The translations under genes and the position numbers were made by a program. From NCBI GenBank assembly GCA_003599865.1, contig QZKS01000050.1, positions 1 to 64,000 on the forward strand: 64,000 nucleotides of DNA, written 5' to 3'. Shown one piece after another: positions 49,419 to 58,332 of this stretch. This DNA comes from Desulfobacteraceae bacterium. GTDB taxonomy: Bacteria; Desulfobacterota; Desulfobacteria; Desulfobacterales; SURF-7. Under the pieces are notes generated by a model. The model was not told the DNA's origin. It did not search any database and worked only from the letters and a program-made list of their open reading frames with translations. Each line of letters opens with the position of its first letter. Positions within the stretch are counted from its first letter, which is position 1.

Positions 49419-51697
49419 AGATCTCTGTTTTTTGTAAAATGTTGATACTGACCGGCCTGTTTCAATATGCCCTGCTCCCACAGACCGGGTACGCAACTGT
49501 AATTACGAATGATCTGAAGCTCTGGGCAAAAAATGCTTCTTACAAACAAACGGATTCCGGAAGTCGCGAAACCTTAAGCCATATCGGCATCCTGTATTTT
49601 GATAACCAGACCAGGCAGCCGAATATGAATATCCTCCAAAAGGGCATTCCTCTTCTTTTGACCCATGATTTGAAAAAAATTGGGGCCATTAAGGTTGTGT
49701 CCAGAGAAAAAACGGAAGCCCTCATGAAAGAAACCCGGTCAAACCCATCCGATCTCAACAAGGTTGATACGATGATTTATCTGGGAGGTCTGCTGCAGAC
49801 AGAGTATATCATTACCGGACAGATTCAGGAACAGGCTGCGGAAACATATGCATTGATCGCCGGTATTTTCCATGTTCCTTCCAAAACTATGATAGACCGG
49901 GTCACCTCTCAGGGAAAACTGTTTTCAGAGCTTCGACTTATGGAAAAAGAGTTGCTGTTCAAGATCGTCCATTCCCTGAAATTATCCGTGAACCCTCAGG
50001 AAAAAGAAAGGATAGACCGGTCCATAACCAAGAATGTCCGAGCATTACAGTATTACCTTGAAGCTGTGGAGAAAAGTGATCAGGAACAATATGCTGCGGC
50101 AAATGAGTTGTATGGCAAAGCCCTGAACGAAGACCCGGGGTGCATCCTTGCCTTTTCCGCTGCTCAGGAGCTGTTCAATCTCGGGCTTTTGCAGGCCGGT
50201 GCCGACCGGATAACCGGGGAGGTGGAGGCCTATTCTGAAGAAGAATCCCTTTCCGGAAAACCGGTTGTTGAAAATGGTGGTGCCAGGCATGATACGCGGA
50301 ATCCGGAAGACACCGAACCGGAAACAGACCTGTTTTTCAGCAAGGTCGTGGATGAACCGACTGTCGAAATTGACGAAGATGCGGATATCCCCCTGTCCAT
50401 CCTGCATATACGAACCGATGCCACATGGGATATGGCGGTTGACCCGGATAGCCTGCAAACGGCACTCGATCATACATCACAGGATCCTGTTCTTCGCGGG
50501 CAGACCGACCAAAAAAATACCATCCCGGGATGGTTCCGTCCGGAAGGAACAAGCTTTGGTTTTCCAGGACACTGGAGTGGCGAACCCTACGGTATCGAAT
50601 CGATTTATGGCAATGAAAATGTCAATATGGGGCTTCAGACCATGGGGCAGGATGGGTATGCCGGTACCCCGAGACTTTTCTTGAACCAGACAACAATGGA
50701 AAAAATCAACAACAATGGATTCCTGGCGTACGCGATCCAGGTTGAAGAAGATCGCTTGAACCGAAAAATCATTGAAATGCATGATAACCGGATGATCCAG
50801 AGTGCATTGTATATTGCCGAAAAATACAAGGGCATCCGGGACCGTGATGCCTGGCTGATGCAGAAGGCTGATGCCCAGGCAGGAAGGGTTCTCAAGGATA
50901 TCAACGGCAACTGGGTAAGGGTCCAGCAATATGTTCTGCGGCCGGATGCTGAAACCGTTCAGCTGCTGAACGTGTCATTAAGAAACGGAAACCATAACCT
51001 GTCCGGCCTGTCCACGATCAACTGGACAACAAGCTTTTCAGAACCTTATACCGGGGATCTGAGGAATCTTCCCTGGAGCAACTGGCTGAAGGCACAGGAG
51101 ATGATTGCAGACGGGCAATCCATCCGATATGTTGCCGGTTCGTCGGAAAACAGACCACCTCTTCTGGAAGGCATGTCGGTGACATTCACCAACCCTGGTA
51201 ATGAATCCCTGAGCAATCAGAGAACATTTGCCGAAGGCTATATGGATCATTTATCCGACGGCTACAAACAAAAGATCACAGGAGAATCGCTTCAAATTAA
51301 AACCGCCGCAACAAACACTATTTATCAAATGGCTGTAAACGGTTCTCCCGGTACCGGTGAATTTGCCGTCACTGCCGATTCTTCGGCAACAAGCGGTTTC
51401 AGCTATCTGCTGGGCGGCACTGCAAGCAGAATGGATGTCGGCTTCTCTGTCCTGGGTGATGGAGATAGCATTGACAACAGGGGTGAGATGCCGGGATACA
51501 GAAACACAATTGCATTCACCGATATCTGGGATTCCCTTCGGGTCAATGAATCCGGAGCAACCTATATCGGGAACAATAACCTTGAGATTCAAATCGATTC
51601 TCAAATGCGTTTTTATGAAAAACCCATCGACAGCATCTATATTCCCTTGTCCAGAATGGTATGGAAAGCCGAGCCGACTCCCATTAATACACCCTGA
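49415..51697 (+). CDS. Large exported CsgG/FlgO-like protein of unknown function
   Basis: 760 residues, signal peptide 1-27 (ending TGYA). Residues about 50-190 resemble the CsgG/FlgO/TolB-N type domain: LSHIGILYFDNQTRQPNMNI, PLLLTHDLKKIGAIKVVSRE, YLGGLLQTEYIITGQIQ. A TPR-like pair of helices follows (ALQYYLEAVEKSDQEQYAAA, LYGKALNEDPGCILAF). The remaining 500 residues are unassigned, with GYAGTPRLFLNQTTMEK, INGNWVRVQQYVLRP and STINWTTSFSEPYTG as notable segments. No lipobox, so probably soluble in the periplasm or outside. Coupled to the subtilase upstream. I do not recognise the C-terminal region. Confidence 0.6.
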   Translation: MKISVFCKMLILTGLFQYALLPQTGYATVITNDLKLWAKNASYKQTDSGSRETLSHIGILYFDNQTRQPNMNILQKGIPLLLTHDLKKIGAIKVVSREKTEALMKETRSNPSDLNKVDTMIYLGGLLQTEYIITGQIQEQAAETYALIAGIFHVPSKTMIDRVTSQGKLFSELRLMEKELLFKIVHSLKLSVNPQEKERIDRSITKNVRALQYYLEAVEKSDQEQYAAANELYGKALNEDPGCILAFSAAQELFNLGLLQAGADRITGEVEAYSEEESLSGKPVVENGGARHDTRNPEDTEPETDLFFSKVVDEPTVEIDEDADIPLSILHIRTDATWDMAVDPDSLQTALDHTSQDPVLRGQTDQKNTIPGWFRPEGTSFGFPGHWSGEPYGIESIYGNENVNMGLQTMGQDGYAGTPRLFLNQTTMEKINNNGFLAYAIQVEEDRLNRKIIEMHDNRMIQSALYIAEKYKGIRDRDAWLMQKADAQAGRVLKDINGNWVRVQQYVLRPDAETVQLLNVSLRNGNHNLSGLSTINWTTSFSEPYTGDLRNLPWSNWLKAQEMIADGQSIRYVAGSSENRPPLLEGMSVTFTNPGNESLSNQRTFAEGYMDHLSDGYKQKITGESLQIKTAATNTIYQMAVNGSPGTGEFAVTADSSATSGFSYLLGGTASRMDVGFSVLGDGDSIDNRGEMPGYRNTIAFTDIWDSLRVNESGATYIGNNNLEIQIDSQMRFYEKPIDSIYIPLSRMVWKAEPTPINTP

Positions 51698-51704
51698 AAA
51701 GCAA

Positions 51705-51743
51705 ACCGACATCTTCATGACGGTTAACCGTGGGGATGTCGGT
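51705..51743. repeat. Nested palindrome after the CsgG-like gene
   Basis: ACCGACATC (51705-51713) and GATGTCGGT (51735-51743) are perfectly complementary and enclose the 12-base palindrome ACGGTTAACCGT. Without a T-tract it may be a Rho-assisted terminator, an mRNA-stabilising hairpin, or a binding site. It divides the operon before the barrel gene. Confidence 0.55.
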
Positions 51744-51948
51744 AAAAAGTTCGGTTACGATTTGATTTCCGTTCCAAAATATACTATACTTGCCGTCACA
51801 TATCAAAACGTTGATGCACGCTTTCTCATTTTAATATAAACCGTTCCTCAAAAATTTCCTTTTGGACAATCCTTCCGATACCACCTGCAACAGAGGTTGT
51901 GCCGGATAATTGTCTCTATCTGTTTTCTGCAACATTAAGGATGTTTCC

Positions 51949-53256
51949 ATGATCGGATTCACATGGCGGCAAACCGGATGGTTGATCGCAATGGTATTTG
52001 CCCTCTTTTTAGGTCGGCTGGATACTGCCTGGCCGGAAATGAATTCACAAGCAGGGTTCCCGGGTCAATCCGGCGAACGGCTCAAGTTAATTACCGATAT
52101 CGAGGCTTCGTATGCCTACTCGGATATAAAAGATTCCGATTCATTATCCGGAGGAGTCATGGATGTCCTGATTGCCGGAAGCTGGAAAATGAAAGAAAAC
52201 CGGTTTTTGATCCTGAAATATGATGGCGGGTATGAAAAAAAACTGGATTTCTATTCGGATGATTATGGGCAGCGGCAACGGACCGAATTCCAGGAGCATA
52301 CGCTGACGCCCATGCTGCGACTGGGAGTCGGGCATGCCACCGGTATATCCGTGATTCCGTCTTTGTTTTACACGGCAACGCTGAACAAAGACAACTCGTC
52401 AACCGGATGGAACGATGGACTGTACAATTATTACGATGCGGGCGCCGGAATTGATTTTGAATTTGGAAAAACCGGATTCGGCAGCGGCAATGGGCTGCTG
52501 ACCTTCGGGTTTCAGTACTACAAAAGACATTATCCGAATTTCGTGTCCCTTCTTGACCTGGCGACGGAGAACGAGGACCTTGGTCGGATTTCCGCTCTGG
52601 ATACGGAGAAGGACGAAAAAGACTATGCCGGCATTCTGGCTATGGTGGAATACCTCTGGGTATCCGGCAGCGGCTTTTCCTGGAATGCGGAATATACCGT
52701 CTTGTACAAAAAACTGGATGACAAAAAAGTAGTGGATCTGAACGGCAGCTTGACCGATACGGAGCAGATGGACCACGTCCATACCCTGAAATTTCAAGGA
52801 ACCGTCCAATTACGGAATAACCTGCAGGCCGGATTGACCTTGGGCGCCAATCTCAACAAAAGCAATCAAAATTTCTGGGATGGCATGGAAAGCTTTACAT
52901 ACGTGGATGATGTTGCCACCAAAAACTATTTTGACCATTATGCGTATGGATTGCAGCCGGAAATCTCTTATGACTTTTACCCAGCTCCGTTGATGTGCAC
53001 AACATACTACCTGTTTCACAAAACGAATTACCTTCATCGAAAAGCGAAAACAGCAGCAGGAGATTATCAAAATCAAAAACAGAGGGATACGGAAAAAACA
53101 TTTTTTATGGAACTTGCCTATATCGTTTCCGATCAATGGCGGATTCATGCGAACTGGACCAATACAAGAAGCAAATCCAATAACCATGATGAACGATATT
53201 ATTTATACGACTATACCCTGAATGTATATTCCATCGGTCTTTCATTTCACTACTAA
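51949..53256 (+). CDS. Outer-membrane beta-barrel protein
   Basis: 435 residues from ATG 51949 (AAGGA site). An N-terminal signal (about 1-30) is followed by many alternating strands with aromatic girdles: LKLITDIEASYAYSDIKDSD, NRFLILKYDGGYEKKLDFYS, LLTFGFQYYKRHYPNF, GILAMVEYLWVSGSGFSWNA, TLKFQGTVQLRNNLQAGLTL, and the terminal LNVYSIGLSFHY ending in an aromatic residue, as needed by the BAM complex. Around 16-20 strands are plausible. No TonB box or plug, so a pore, an anchoring barrel or a secretion partner. No named family recognised. Confidence 0.75.
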   Translation: MIGFTWRQTGWLIAMVFALFLGRLDTAWPEMNSQAGFPGQSGERLKLITDIEASYAYSDIKDSDSLSGGVMDVLIAGSWKMKENRFLILKYDGGYEKKLDFYSDDYGQRQRTEFQEHTLTPMLRLGVGHATGISVIPSLFYTATLNKDNSSTGWNDGLYNYYDAGAGIDFEFGKTGFGSGNGLLTFGFQYYKRHYPNFVSLLDLATENEDLGRISALDTEKDEKDYAGILAMVEYLWVSGSGFSWNAEYTVLYKKLDDKKVVDLNGSLTDTEQMDHVHTLKFQGTVQLRNNLQAGLTLGANLNKSNQNFWDGMESFTYVDDVATKNYFDHYAYGLQPEISYDFYPAPLMCTTYYLFHKTNYLHRKAKTAAGDYQNQKQRDTEKTFFMELAYIVSDQWRIHANWTNTRSKSNNHDERYYLYDYTLNVYSIGLSFHY

Positions 53257-53265
53257 GGAATGTTT

Positions 53266-53823
53266 ATGCAAATAAAATTTCTGTTATATATGGTCCTCCC
53301 GATAGCGGCGCTGATACTCGGCAGCTGTTCCGACGACGCTCCGAATCAAAAAATAATATCCAGAATCAACAATTATGAACTCACCCTGGATGAATTTCAG
53401 AACCAGCTTGCACAGGAGCTGGAACTGGACGAAGATTTTAAACTCACCAATGAAACCAGAATGCAGTTTCTGGAAGAATTGATCCGAAAAGAACTTCTCA
53501 TTCAGGAAGCCAAAAGACAAAAACTGGATCAGCAAAAGCAATTTGTTGAGACCATTGAGCGCTATTGGGAATCTACCCTAATCCGGAATCTGATTGACCT
53601 GAAAAGTGAGGAGATTCATAACAAGGTGGTTGTTTCTGAAGAAGAAATTCAATTCCGTTATGAAACAATGAAAAAGAAAAACCCCTCCCTTCCGACTTAT
53701 GATCTGATGCGCAAAGAGCTTGAAACAAAAATAAAAGAAGAGAAAAAAAGCGGGCTATTACAAGAATGGCTTACCGGTCTGCGGGAAAGGGCCGATATTA
53801 AAATTGATTCTTCGCTGTTATAG
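53266..53823 (+). CDS. SurA/PrsA-like lipoprotein without PPIase domain
   Basis: 185 residues from ATG 53266 (AAGGA). Lipobox LILGSC places Cys at about residue 21. NQKIISRINNYELTLDEFQN, ELDEDFKLTNETRMQFLEEL and IRKELLIQEAKRQKLDQQKQ match the N-terminal chaperone domain of SurA/PrsA; a final helix near MRKELETKIKEEKKSGLLQ would complete it. The parvulin PPIase domain is missing. It may be a dedicated chaperone for the barrel encoded nine bases upstream. Confidence 0.78.
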   Translation: MQIKFLLYMVLPIAALILGSCSDDAPNQKIISRINNYELTLDEFQNQLAQELELDEDFKLTNETRMQFLEELIRKELLIQEAKRQKLDQQKQFVETIERYWESTLIRNLIDLKSEEIHNKVVVSEEEIQFRYETMKKKNPSLPTYDLMRKELETKIKEEKKSGLLQEWLTGLRERADIKIDSSLL

Positions 53824-53945
53824 CCTCATTGATATGCGCTGGTGCTGAAAAGCAAAAACGACTGCGGCCAATTGGGTCCGGACAATGGGATTGCTCTATG
53901 AAATGATTTGACATTCAGATGAATAACAAGGAGAAACATCCACTC

Positions 53946-54503
53946 ATGGAAACTGCACCATATCAAAGGAAAAAATATCTTATCAAGAAAGATTTTCAAA
54001 TTCAATTTATCATCAAGTTCTGCCTGATTGTTCTCGCCGGTGTGATCTTATCCACAGCACTCCTTTTTTTCTTCTCTCAGGGAACACTCACATCCTCCTT
54101 TGATCATTCCAGGCTGGTGATCCGGAAAACCGGCATCGCCATACTCCCGGCCGTTATCTACACAAACCTGATCACACTGGGCGTCGTCAGCGTAATCATG
54201 ATTTTTGTGACGCTCTATATTTCACACAAGATTGCAGGACCGATGTTCCGTTTTGAAAAAGAAATACAAATCATCGCACAAGGTGATTTATCCAGCGTAA
54301 TTGCATTGCGGAAAAAAGACCAGGTGAAAGAAATGGCCGACAGCTTGAATCAAATGACCGGAAGCCTTAACCATAAAATTTCAGATATCCGTCTTGAAAT
54401 CATCAATCTGGAATCCATCATCCAGGAACATCCGGTTCCGAATCCGGTTTCTGCCGGGATACGGGCACTCAAGCAGAAAATCGAAACCAATTTCAAGCTG
54501 TAA
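53946..54503 (+). CDS. Two-helix membrane protein with HAMP-like domain
   Basis: 185 residues from ATG 53946 (AAGGAG, somewhat long spacing). Two membrane helices (FIIKFCLIVLAGVILSTALL; LITLGVVSVIMIFVTLYISH) are followed by a HAMP-like segment: KIAGPMFRFEKEIQIIAQGD then LRKKDQVKEMADSLNQMTG, and a coiled-coil end. No kinase, cyclase or MCP domain follows. It may be a membrane sensor that signals by protein contact. It shares one base with the next gene. Confidence 0.75.
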   Translation: METAPYQRKKYLIKKDFQIQFIIKFCLIVLAGVILSTALLFFFSQGTLTSSFDHSRLVIRKTGIAILPAVIYTNLITLGVVSVIMIFVTLYISHKIAGPMFRFEKEIQIIAQGDLSSVIALRKKDQVKEMADSLNQMTGSLNHKISDIRLEIINLESIIQEHPVPNPVSAGIRALKQKIETNFKL

Positions 54504-55099
54504 TGGGTCCTTTTCCTATGCCGGCAAGGATAATGCATCATAAAAAATCCTTTTTTTTCTCTCTCCTTGTTTACCTCTATTCTTCCGGAATTGCATTCCC
54601 GGAAACCGTTCAACAGCCTCCATGGATCATACTGGAAACCAAACACACCATCCTTCGATTCCTGAAAGCAGAAGATCTTGACACCCTCAACAACAGCATC
54701 GATTATCAAAAAACATCCTGGGGATTCAGACAACTTTTTTCCGTCAAAACATCAGAATCGATCCATGGAGAGATCTCCCTAAAATTAGACAGCCTGTATG
54801 AGCAGGTTCAGAAAATTCTGGATATGAGAAAAAAATCTCCAAAGGTCTTCATCCATCTTTATCCCAACCGGGAAGAACTCGACCAGGCGTATTACAGATT
54901 ACATCAATCAAAAAACAATATTCGTGCATGGTATGTTTTTGATCATAACACGATATATATCAATGCCGATGATGTTCATGAAGGAATACTTGCCCATGAG
55001 ATGGCGCACGCCATCATTGACCACTTTCTCCTGGTTCGTCCTCCTGCCGCCAGTGCGGAGATCCTTGCACGATATGTGGATGCGCACCTCCATAAATGA
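54503..55099 (+). CDS. Putative exported HExxH metallopeptidase-like protein
   Basis: 198 residues. The first 33 residues look like a signal peptide (SFFFSLLVYLYSSGIAFPET); an internal start at 54533 would give a shorter signal. The zinc-binding helix is HEMAHAIIDHFLLVRPPAAS followed by AEILARYVDAHL, where the Glu of AEI could be the third ligand as in gluzincins. TKHTILRFLKAEDLDTLNNS and VFIHLYPNREELDQAYY precede it. Proteolytic activity is inferred from the motif. It closes the cluster that starts with the barrel gene. Confidence 0.65.
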   Translation: MGPFPMPARIMHHKKSFFFSLLVYLYSSGIAFPETVQQPPWIILETKHTILRFLKAEDLDTLNNSIDYQKTSWGFRQLFSVKTSESIHGEISLKLDSLYEQVQKILDMRKKSPKVFIHLYPNREELDQAYYRLHQSKNNIRAWYVFDHNTIYINADDVHEGILAHEMAHAIIDHFLLVRPPAASAEILARYVDAHLHK

Positions 55100-55186
55100 T
55101 CCTTTCCATGACCATGTCGGAACGGTGCGACTTGAATTAAATTCGTTAATAAAGACAAACCATTAGTAAATTTCCGATATTTTTTA

Positions 55187-55217
55187 TTGACACCGCATCT
55201 GTTTTATGGATTATATT
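55187..55217 (+). promoter_or_regulatory. Candidate sigma-70 promoter for the oadG-oadB pair
   Basis: TTGACA at 55187-55192 is a perfect -35 box; TATATT at 55212-55217 is a good -10 box, with a 19-base spacer that is slightly long. It lies about 130 bases upstream of oadG. Seen by eye only. Confidence 0.45.
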
Positions 55218-55349
55218 TCGAGCTTATAGCAATAAAAGGGTGTTGAAACAAACAGTTCCTGCAGAGGATTCCAACCATTCAGGAGACTCGGCATACAGAC
55301 TCCAAGCACCTGAAAATCAAATTGAAGCTTATCCATAAGGGAGGTTCAG

Positions 55350-55763
55350 TTGAACGGTTTTGAAGCGATAAATCAAGCTAACGGATGGTCCATCGCCTTT
55401 CTCGGAGCGGGGATTGTTTTTTCCGGTCTAGTGGTACTTTCTACCGCCATCTCCCAATTAAAAAAAATCATTGCTTTCCTGGAAAGCAAGCTGATGAACG
55501 GAAACGTCATCCCCCCTTCAACCCGGCCAAAATTATCTAAAAAAATCATCCGACTTCCTGCAGTCTGGCCCAACGATATCAGGGAAGCGGCAAAATTATA
55601 CACACCTCTTTTCGAACAGCTGGGAAGCTCCTTTCAGCTTGCCGACCTTTACAGGCTTTCAGGTGAACACAACTACCCGCATCCGCACCTGACGATCAAA
55701 CATATGAGGGAGGCTGAGATCATTATACCGACAGGCGACGGCAGCTTTTCCGTTACACAATAA
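55350..55763 (+). CDS. OadG-like gamma subunit of a sodium-pumping decarboxylase
   Basis: 137 residues, TTG start with a GGGAGG site. One N-terminal membrane helix (SIAFLGAGIVFSGLVVLSTA) and a charged cytoplasmic part fit the gamma subunit, which joins the biotin-bearing alpha subunit to the membrane part. The C-terminal part (AVWPNDIREAAKLYTPLFEQ ... YPHPHLTIKHMREAEIII) is longer than usual and looks like a small helical domain rather than the His/Pro-rich Zn tail. It is followed 27 bases later by the beta subunit. Confidence 0.7.
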   Translation: MNGFEAINQANGWSIAFLGAGIVFSGLVVLSTAISQLKKIIAFLESKLMNGNVIPPSTRPKLSKKIIRLPAVWPNDIREAAKLYTPLFEQLGSSFQLADLYRLSGEHNYPHPHLTIKHMREAEIIIPTGDGSFSVTQ

Positions 55764-55790
55764 CGAAACTCAACCAACAAGGATTATCAT

Positions 55791-56918
55791 ATGCTGGATC
55801 TTTTAACGAATTTCTTGGTCAATACCGGATACTATCTGATGACATACGGAAATTTACTGATGATCATCATCGGATGTATCTTTCTTTATCTCGCTGTTGT
55901 GAAAGAGTTTGAACCGCTCCTGCTGGTGCCGATCGGTTTTGGGATTGTCATCGGGAATATCCCTTTTTTCAAAGGGTTTGGGATAGGGATATATGAGGAT
56001 AACAGTGTCTTTCACTATCTGTATTTCGGAGTAACCACCGGTGTCTACCCGTCACTGGTATTTCTGGGCCTTGGAGCCATGACTGATTTTTCCTCTCTGA
56101 TAGCCTATCCGAAACTGATGCTTCTGGGGGCTGCCGCCCAGATGGGTATTTTTTTCACACTGCTGGGCGCATTGTTCATAGGCTTCCTTCCCAAGGAGGC
56201 CGCATCCATTGCAATCATCGGCGGTGCCGATGGCCCGACATCCATATTCCTGACCGCCAAGCTTGCACCGCACCTTATCGGACCGATCGCCATTGCCGCA
56301 TACTCTTATATGGCACTGATCCCGGTAATCCAGCCACCCATCATGCGGCTTCTGACAACCCGGAAAGAGCGGTTGATTCACATGCCGGAACAGCGGGAAG
56401 TATCCAGAACCGAACTGCTGGTATTTCCCGTTGTGGCATCCATCATCTGTTGCCTTCTCGCGCCGACAGCCCTGTCGCTCCTGGGCTTGCTGTTCCTCGG
56501 CAATTTTCTGAAAGTATGCGGCGTTACCGAACGTCTTGCCCAGACTGCCAGAAACGCAATTATCGACACCGCGACAATCCTCCTTGGGTTCACTGTCGGT
56601 ATGAGCACCCAGGCGGATGTATTCCTGAACAGCAAATCCCTCGGAATTTTCTTTCTGGGGTCCGTCGCCTTCAGCATTGCCACCGGTTCCGGTATTATTT
56701 TCGCCAAGATATTGAATCTTTTCATGAAAGAAAAAATTAATCCGCTTCTTGGGGCGGCCGGCGTATCCGCTGTTCCGGGATCGGCCCGTGAAGTTCAACT
56801 GATGGGGCAGCGCGAAGATCCGAAAAATTTCCTCCTGATGCCGGCCATGGCGTGCAACGCATCCGGGGTAATCGGATCCGCAATAGCCGCCGGTGTATTG
56901 TGGAGTTTTATGAATTAG
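55791..56918 (+). CDS. Sodium-ion-translocating decarboxylase beta subunit (OadB/GcdB)
   Basis: 375 residues with about nine to eleven helices and an AAGGA site. PLLLVPIGFGIVIGNIP, LIFLGLGAMTDFSSLI-like segment near 95, IAIIGGADGPTSIFLTAKLA with the sodium-binding Asp, and the C-terminal AAGVSAVPGSAREVQLMGQ and MPAMACNASGVIGSAIAAG are family signatures. It couples decarboxylation of a carboxybiotin to Na+ export. No alpha (carboxyltransferase/biotin) subunit is in the window; it may be shared from elsewhere. Confidence 0.9.
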   Translation: MLDLLTNFLVNTGYYLMTYGNLLMIIIGCIFLYLAVVKEFEPLLLVPIGFGIVIGNIPFFKGFGIGIYEDNSVFHYLYFGVTTGVYPSLVFLGLGAMTDFSSLIAYPKLMLLGAAAQMGIFFTLLGALFIGFLPKEAASIAIIGGADGPTSIFLTAKLAPHLIGPIAIAAYSYMALIPVIQPPIMRLLTTRKERLIHMPEQREVSRTELLVFPVVASIICCLLAPTALSLLGLLFLGNFLKVCGVTERLAQTARNAIIDTATILLGFTVGMSTQADVFLNSKSLGIFFLGSVAFSIATGSGIIFAKILNLFMKEKINPLLGAAGVSAVPGSAREVQLMGQREDPKNFLLMPAMACNASGVIGSAIAAGVLWSFMN

Positions 56919-56957
56919 GGGCCTCGATATATCCGATTTCGAGCATACGATCCGATT

Positions 56958-57260
56958 CTATTCCAGAGAAGGTGTTTTCAGCTCATAGGCCTCATATAAT
57001 GTGGAACCTTCCTGATGAATCTCCATCATGGCTTCAAAGGTCTTCCGCGCCGAGCTGTCCTTCCATTCCTGCCACTCTTCCAGGCTCTGCCAGGTACTGA
57101 TCACCAGTAGTGTTTGAGGATTGGAAACCGACACAAGGGTATGACCCGAGACATACCCTTTTCGATTCATGGCACCGGCCCGGAATTCATTCAGCAGAGC
57201 ATTCACTTCTTTTGCTCTGCCTTTCTTGAACTTTCTTTTAATCAATACTTTGACGAGCAT
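56958..57260 (-). CDS. Antibiotic-biosynthesis-monooxygenase-like (ABM) domain protein
   Basis: 100 residues, one dimeric alpha/beta-barrel: MLVKVLIKRKFKKGRAKEVN, GYVSGHTLVSVSNPQTLLVI, STWQSLEEWQEWKDSSARKT. Members include small quinol monooxygenases, haem-degrading proteins and uncharacterised proteins. The name does not prove antibiotic synthesis. It follows the deacetylase gene in the leftward series, 21 bases apart. Confidence 0.8.
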   Translation of the reverse strand: MLVKVLIKRKFKKGRAKEVNALLNEFRAGAMNRKGYVSGHTLVSVSNPQTLLVISTWQSLEEWQEWKDSSARKTFEAMMEIHQEGSTLYEAYELKTPSLE

Positions 57261-57281
57261 ACCATCCTCCTTATTCTGTCA

Positions 57282-58271
57282 TTACTCACCGATGATTGCA
57301 ACGATGGAAGAGGCTTTCACAAACTGTACTTTTGCTTTAATCTCAGGAAGTTCCTCTTTGAGAACGCGATAGGTTGTTGTATGAGGATGGCCGATTCCGA
57401 TGGCTTCCCCCTGTCTTTGTGCAAGAATAACCAGTCTCCGGATCTGCTTTCGAATGGCATCCGGATCAGCAGAATGGTCCAGAAAGACATCCCGTTCACC
57501 GAACGGGATTTTCAATAAACGGGCTGAAGGTTTGCACAATGAATCTCTGCCGGTCCTGCTGTCGATAAAAAAAAGATCCCGTTTTTTTAATATCGAAAAA
57601 ATTTGATACATCTTGGTTGAAAGGGTTGTCATTCTTGAGCCCATATGGTTGTTAACGCCCATGATATAGGGAACGGAATCCAGATCTTTTTTCAGTTGAT
57701 CAATGAGTGCATCCGGCGACATGGATGCAAGGAGAACGCCTGGACCGGGATCCACCCTGGGATATTCAAACGGTTCCAGAGGAAGATGAAGCATGATTTC
57801 ATATTTTTTTTCTCTGGCGATTTTTGCAATTTTTTCTCTCTGCGGACTGAATGGCAGGATCGAATATGTAATCTCAATGCCCAGTTCACTAAATTTTCGG
57901 GCAATAATGCTGTCATACCCAAAATCATCAATAATAATGGCAACTCTGGGCAAACCGCCCGGGGGAGGTTTCCGGACAATCCGATCGGGAGGAATCGTCC
58001 TGTCATGTTCCGTGTAGACCTCATATGTGGGAACCGCTGCTTTTTGTTTCGGCTTTTTTAATTCTGTCGATTCCAGATGGTCTGCTTGGCGGAACGCTGA
58101 TAATGGAAAATACTTCCGTATAAAATAACCGGCCGCCACAACCAGGAGAAGCAGCAGAAAGATTCCTGCCACGGACTTCAACAGGTTAATAGTGATATTG
58201 ATTTCGGTTTTTTTGGTTTTGGGCAGCTTCGGTCTGTCTTTTTTTTTCCCAACCGCTCTTTTTTTCGTCAT
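57282..58271 (-). CDS. Divergent polysaccharide deacetylase family protein
   Basis: 329 residues. A basic N-terminus and one membrane helix (about 33-52: SVAGIFLLLLLVVAAGYFI) precede the divergent deacetylase domain: VAIIIDDFGYDSIIARKFSE, TYSILPFSPQREKIAKIARE, EIMLHLPLEPFEYPRVDPGP, GVNNHMGSRMTTLSTKMY, FFIDSRTGRDSLCKPSARLL and AIGIGHPHTTTYRVLKEELP. The Asp-Asp and two His residues are the expected metal ligands. It likely acts on cell-wall sugars. It follows ctpA and envC, the usual order in this group. Confidence 0.85.
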   Translation of the reverse strand: MTKKRAVGKKKDRPKLPKTKKTEINITINLLKSVAGIFLLLLLVVAAGYFIRKYFPLSAFRQADHLESTELKKPKQKAAVPTYEVYTEHDRTIPPDRIVRKPPPGGLPRVAIIIDDFGYDSIIARKFSELGIEITYSILPFSPQREKIAKIAREKKYEIMLHLPLEPFEYPRVDPGPGVLLASMSPDALIDQLKKDLDSVPYIMGVNNHMGSRMTTLSTKMYQIFSILKKRDLFFIDSRTGRDSLCKPSARLLKIPFGERDVFLDHSADPDAIRKQIRRLVILAQRQGEAIGIGHPHTTTYRVLKEELPEIKAKVQFVKASSIVAIIGE

Positions 58272-58332
58272 GTAATCGCAAACTGCTATTTATAACTCAT
58301 TAATTTTATAAAGCATTATTTTCCGATTTGAT

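Noticed and set aside
56052-56798. 248-codon frame on the minus strand
   Set aside because: Opposite oadB; composition is that of an antisense shadow.
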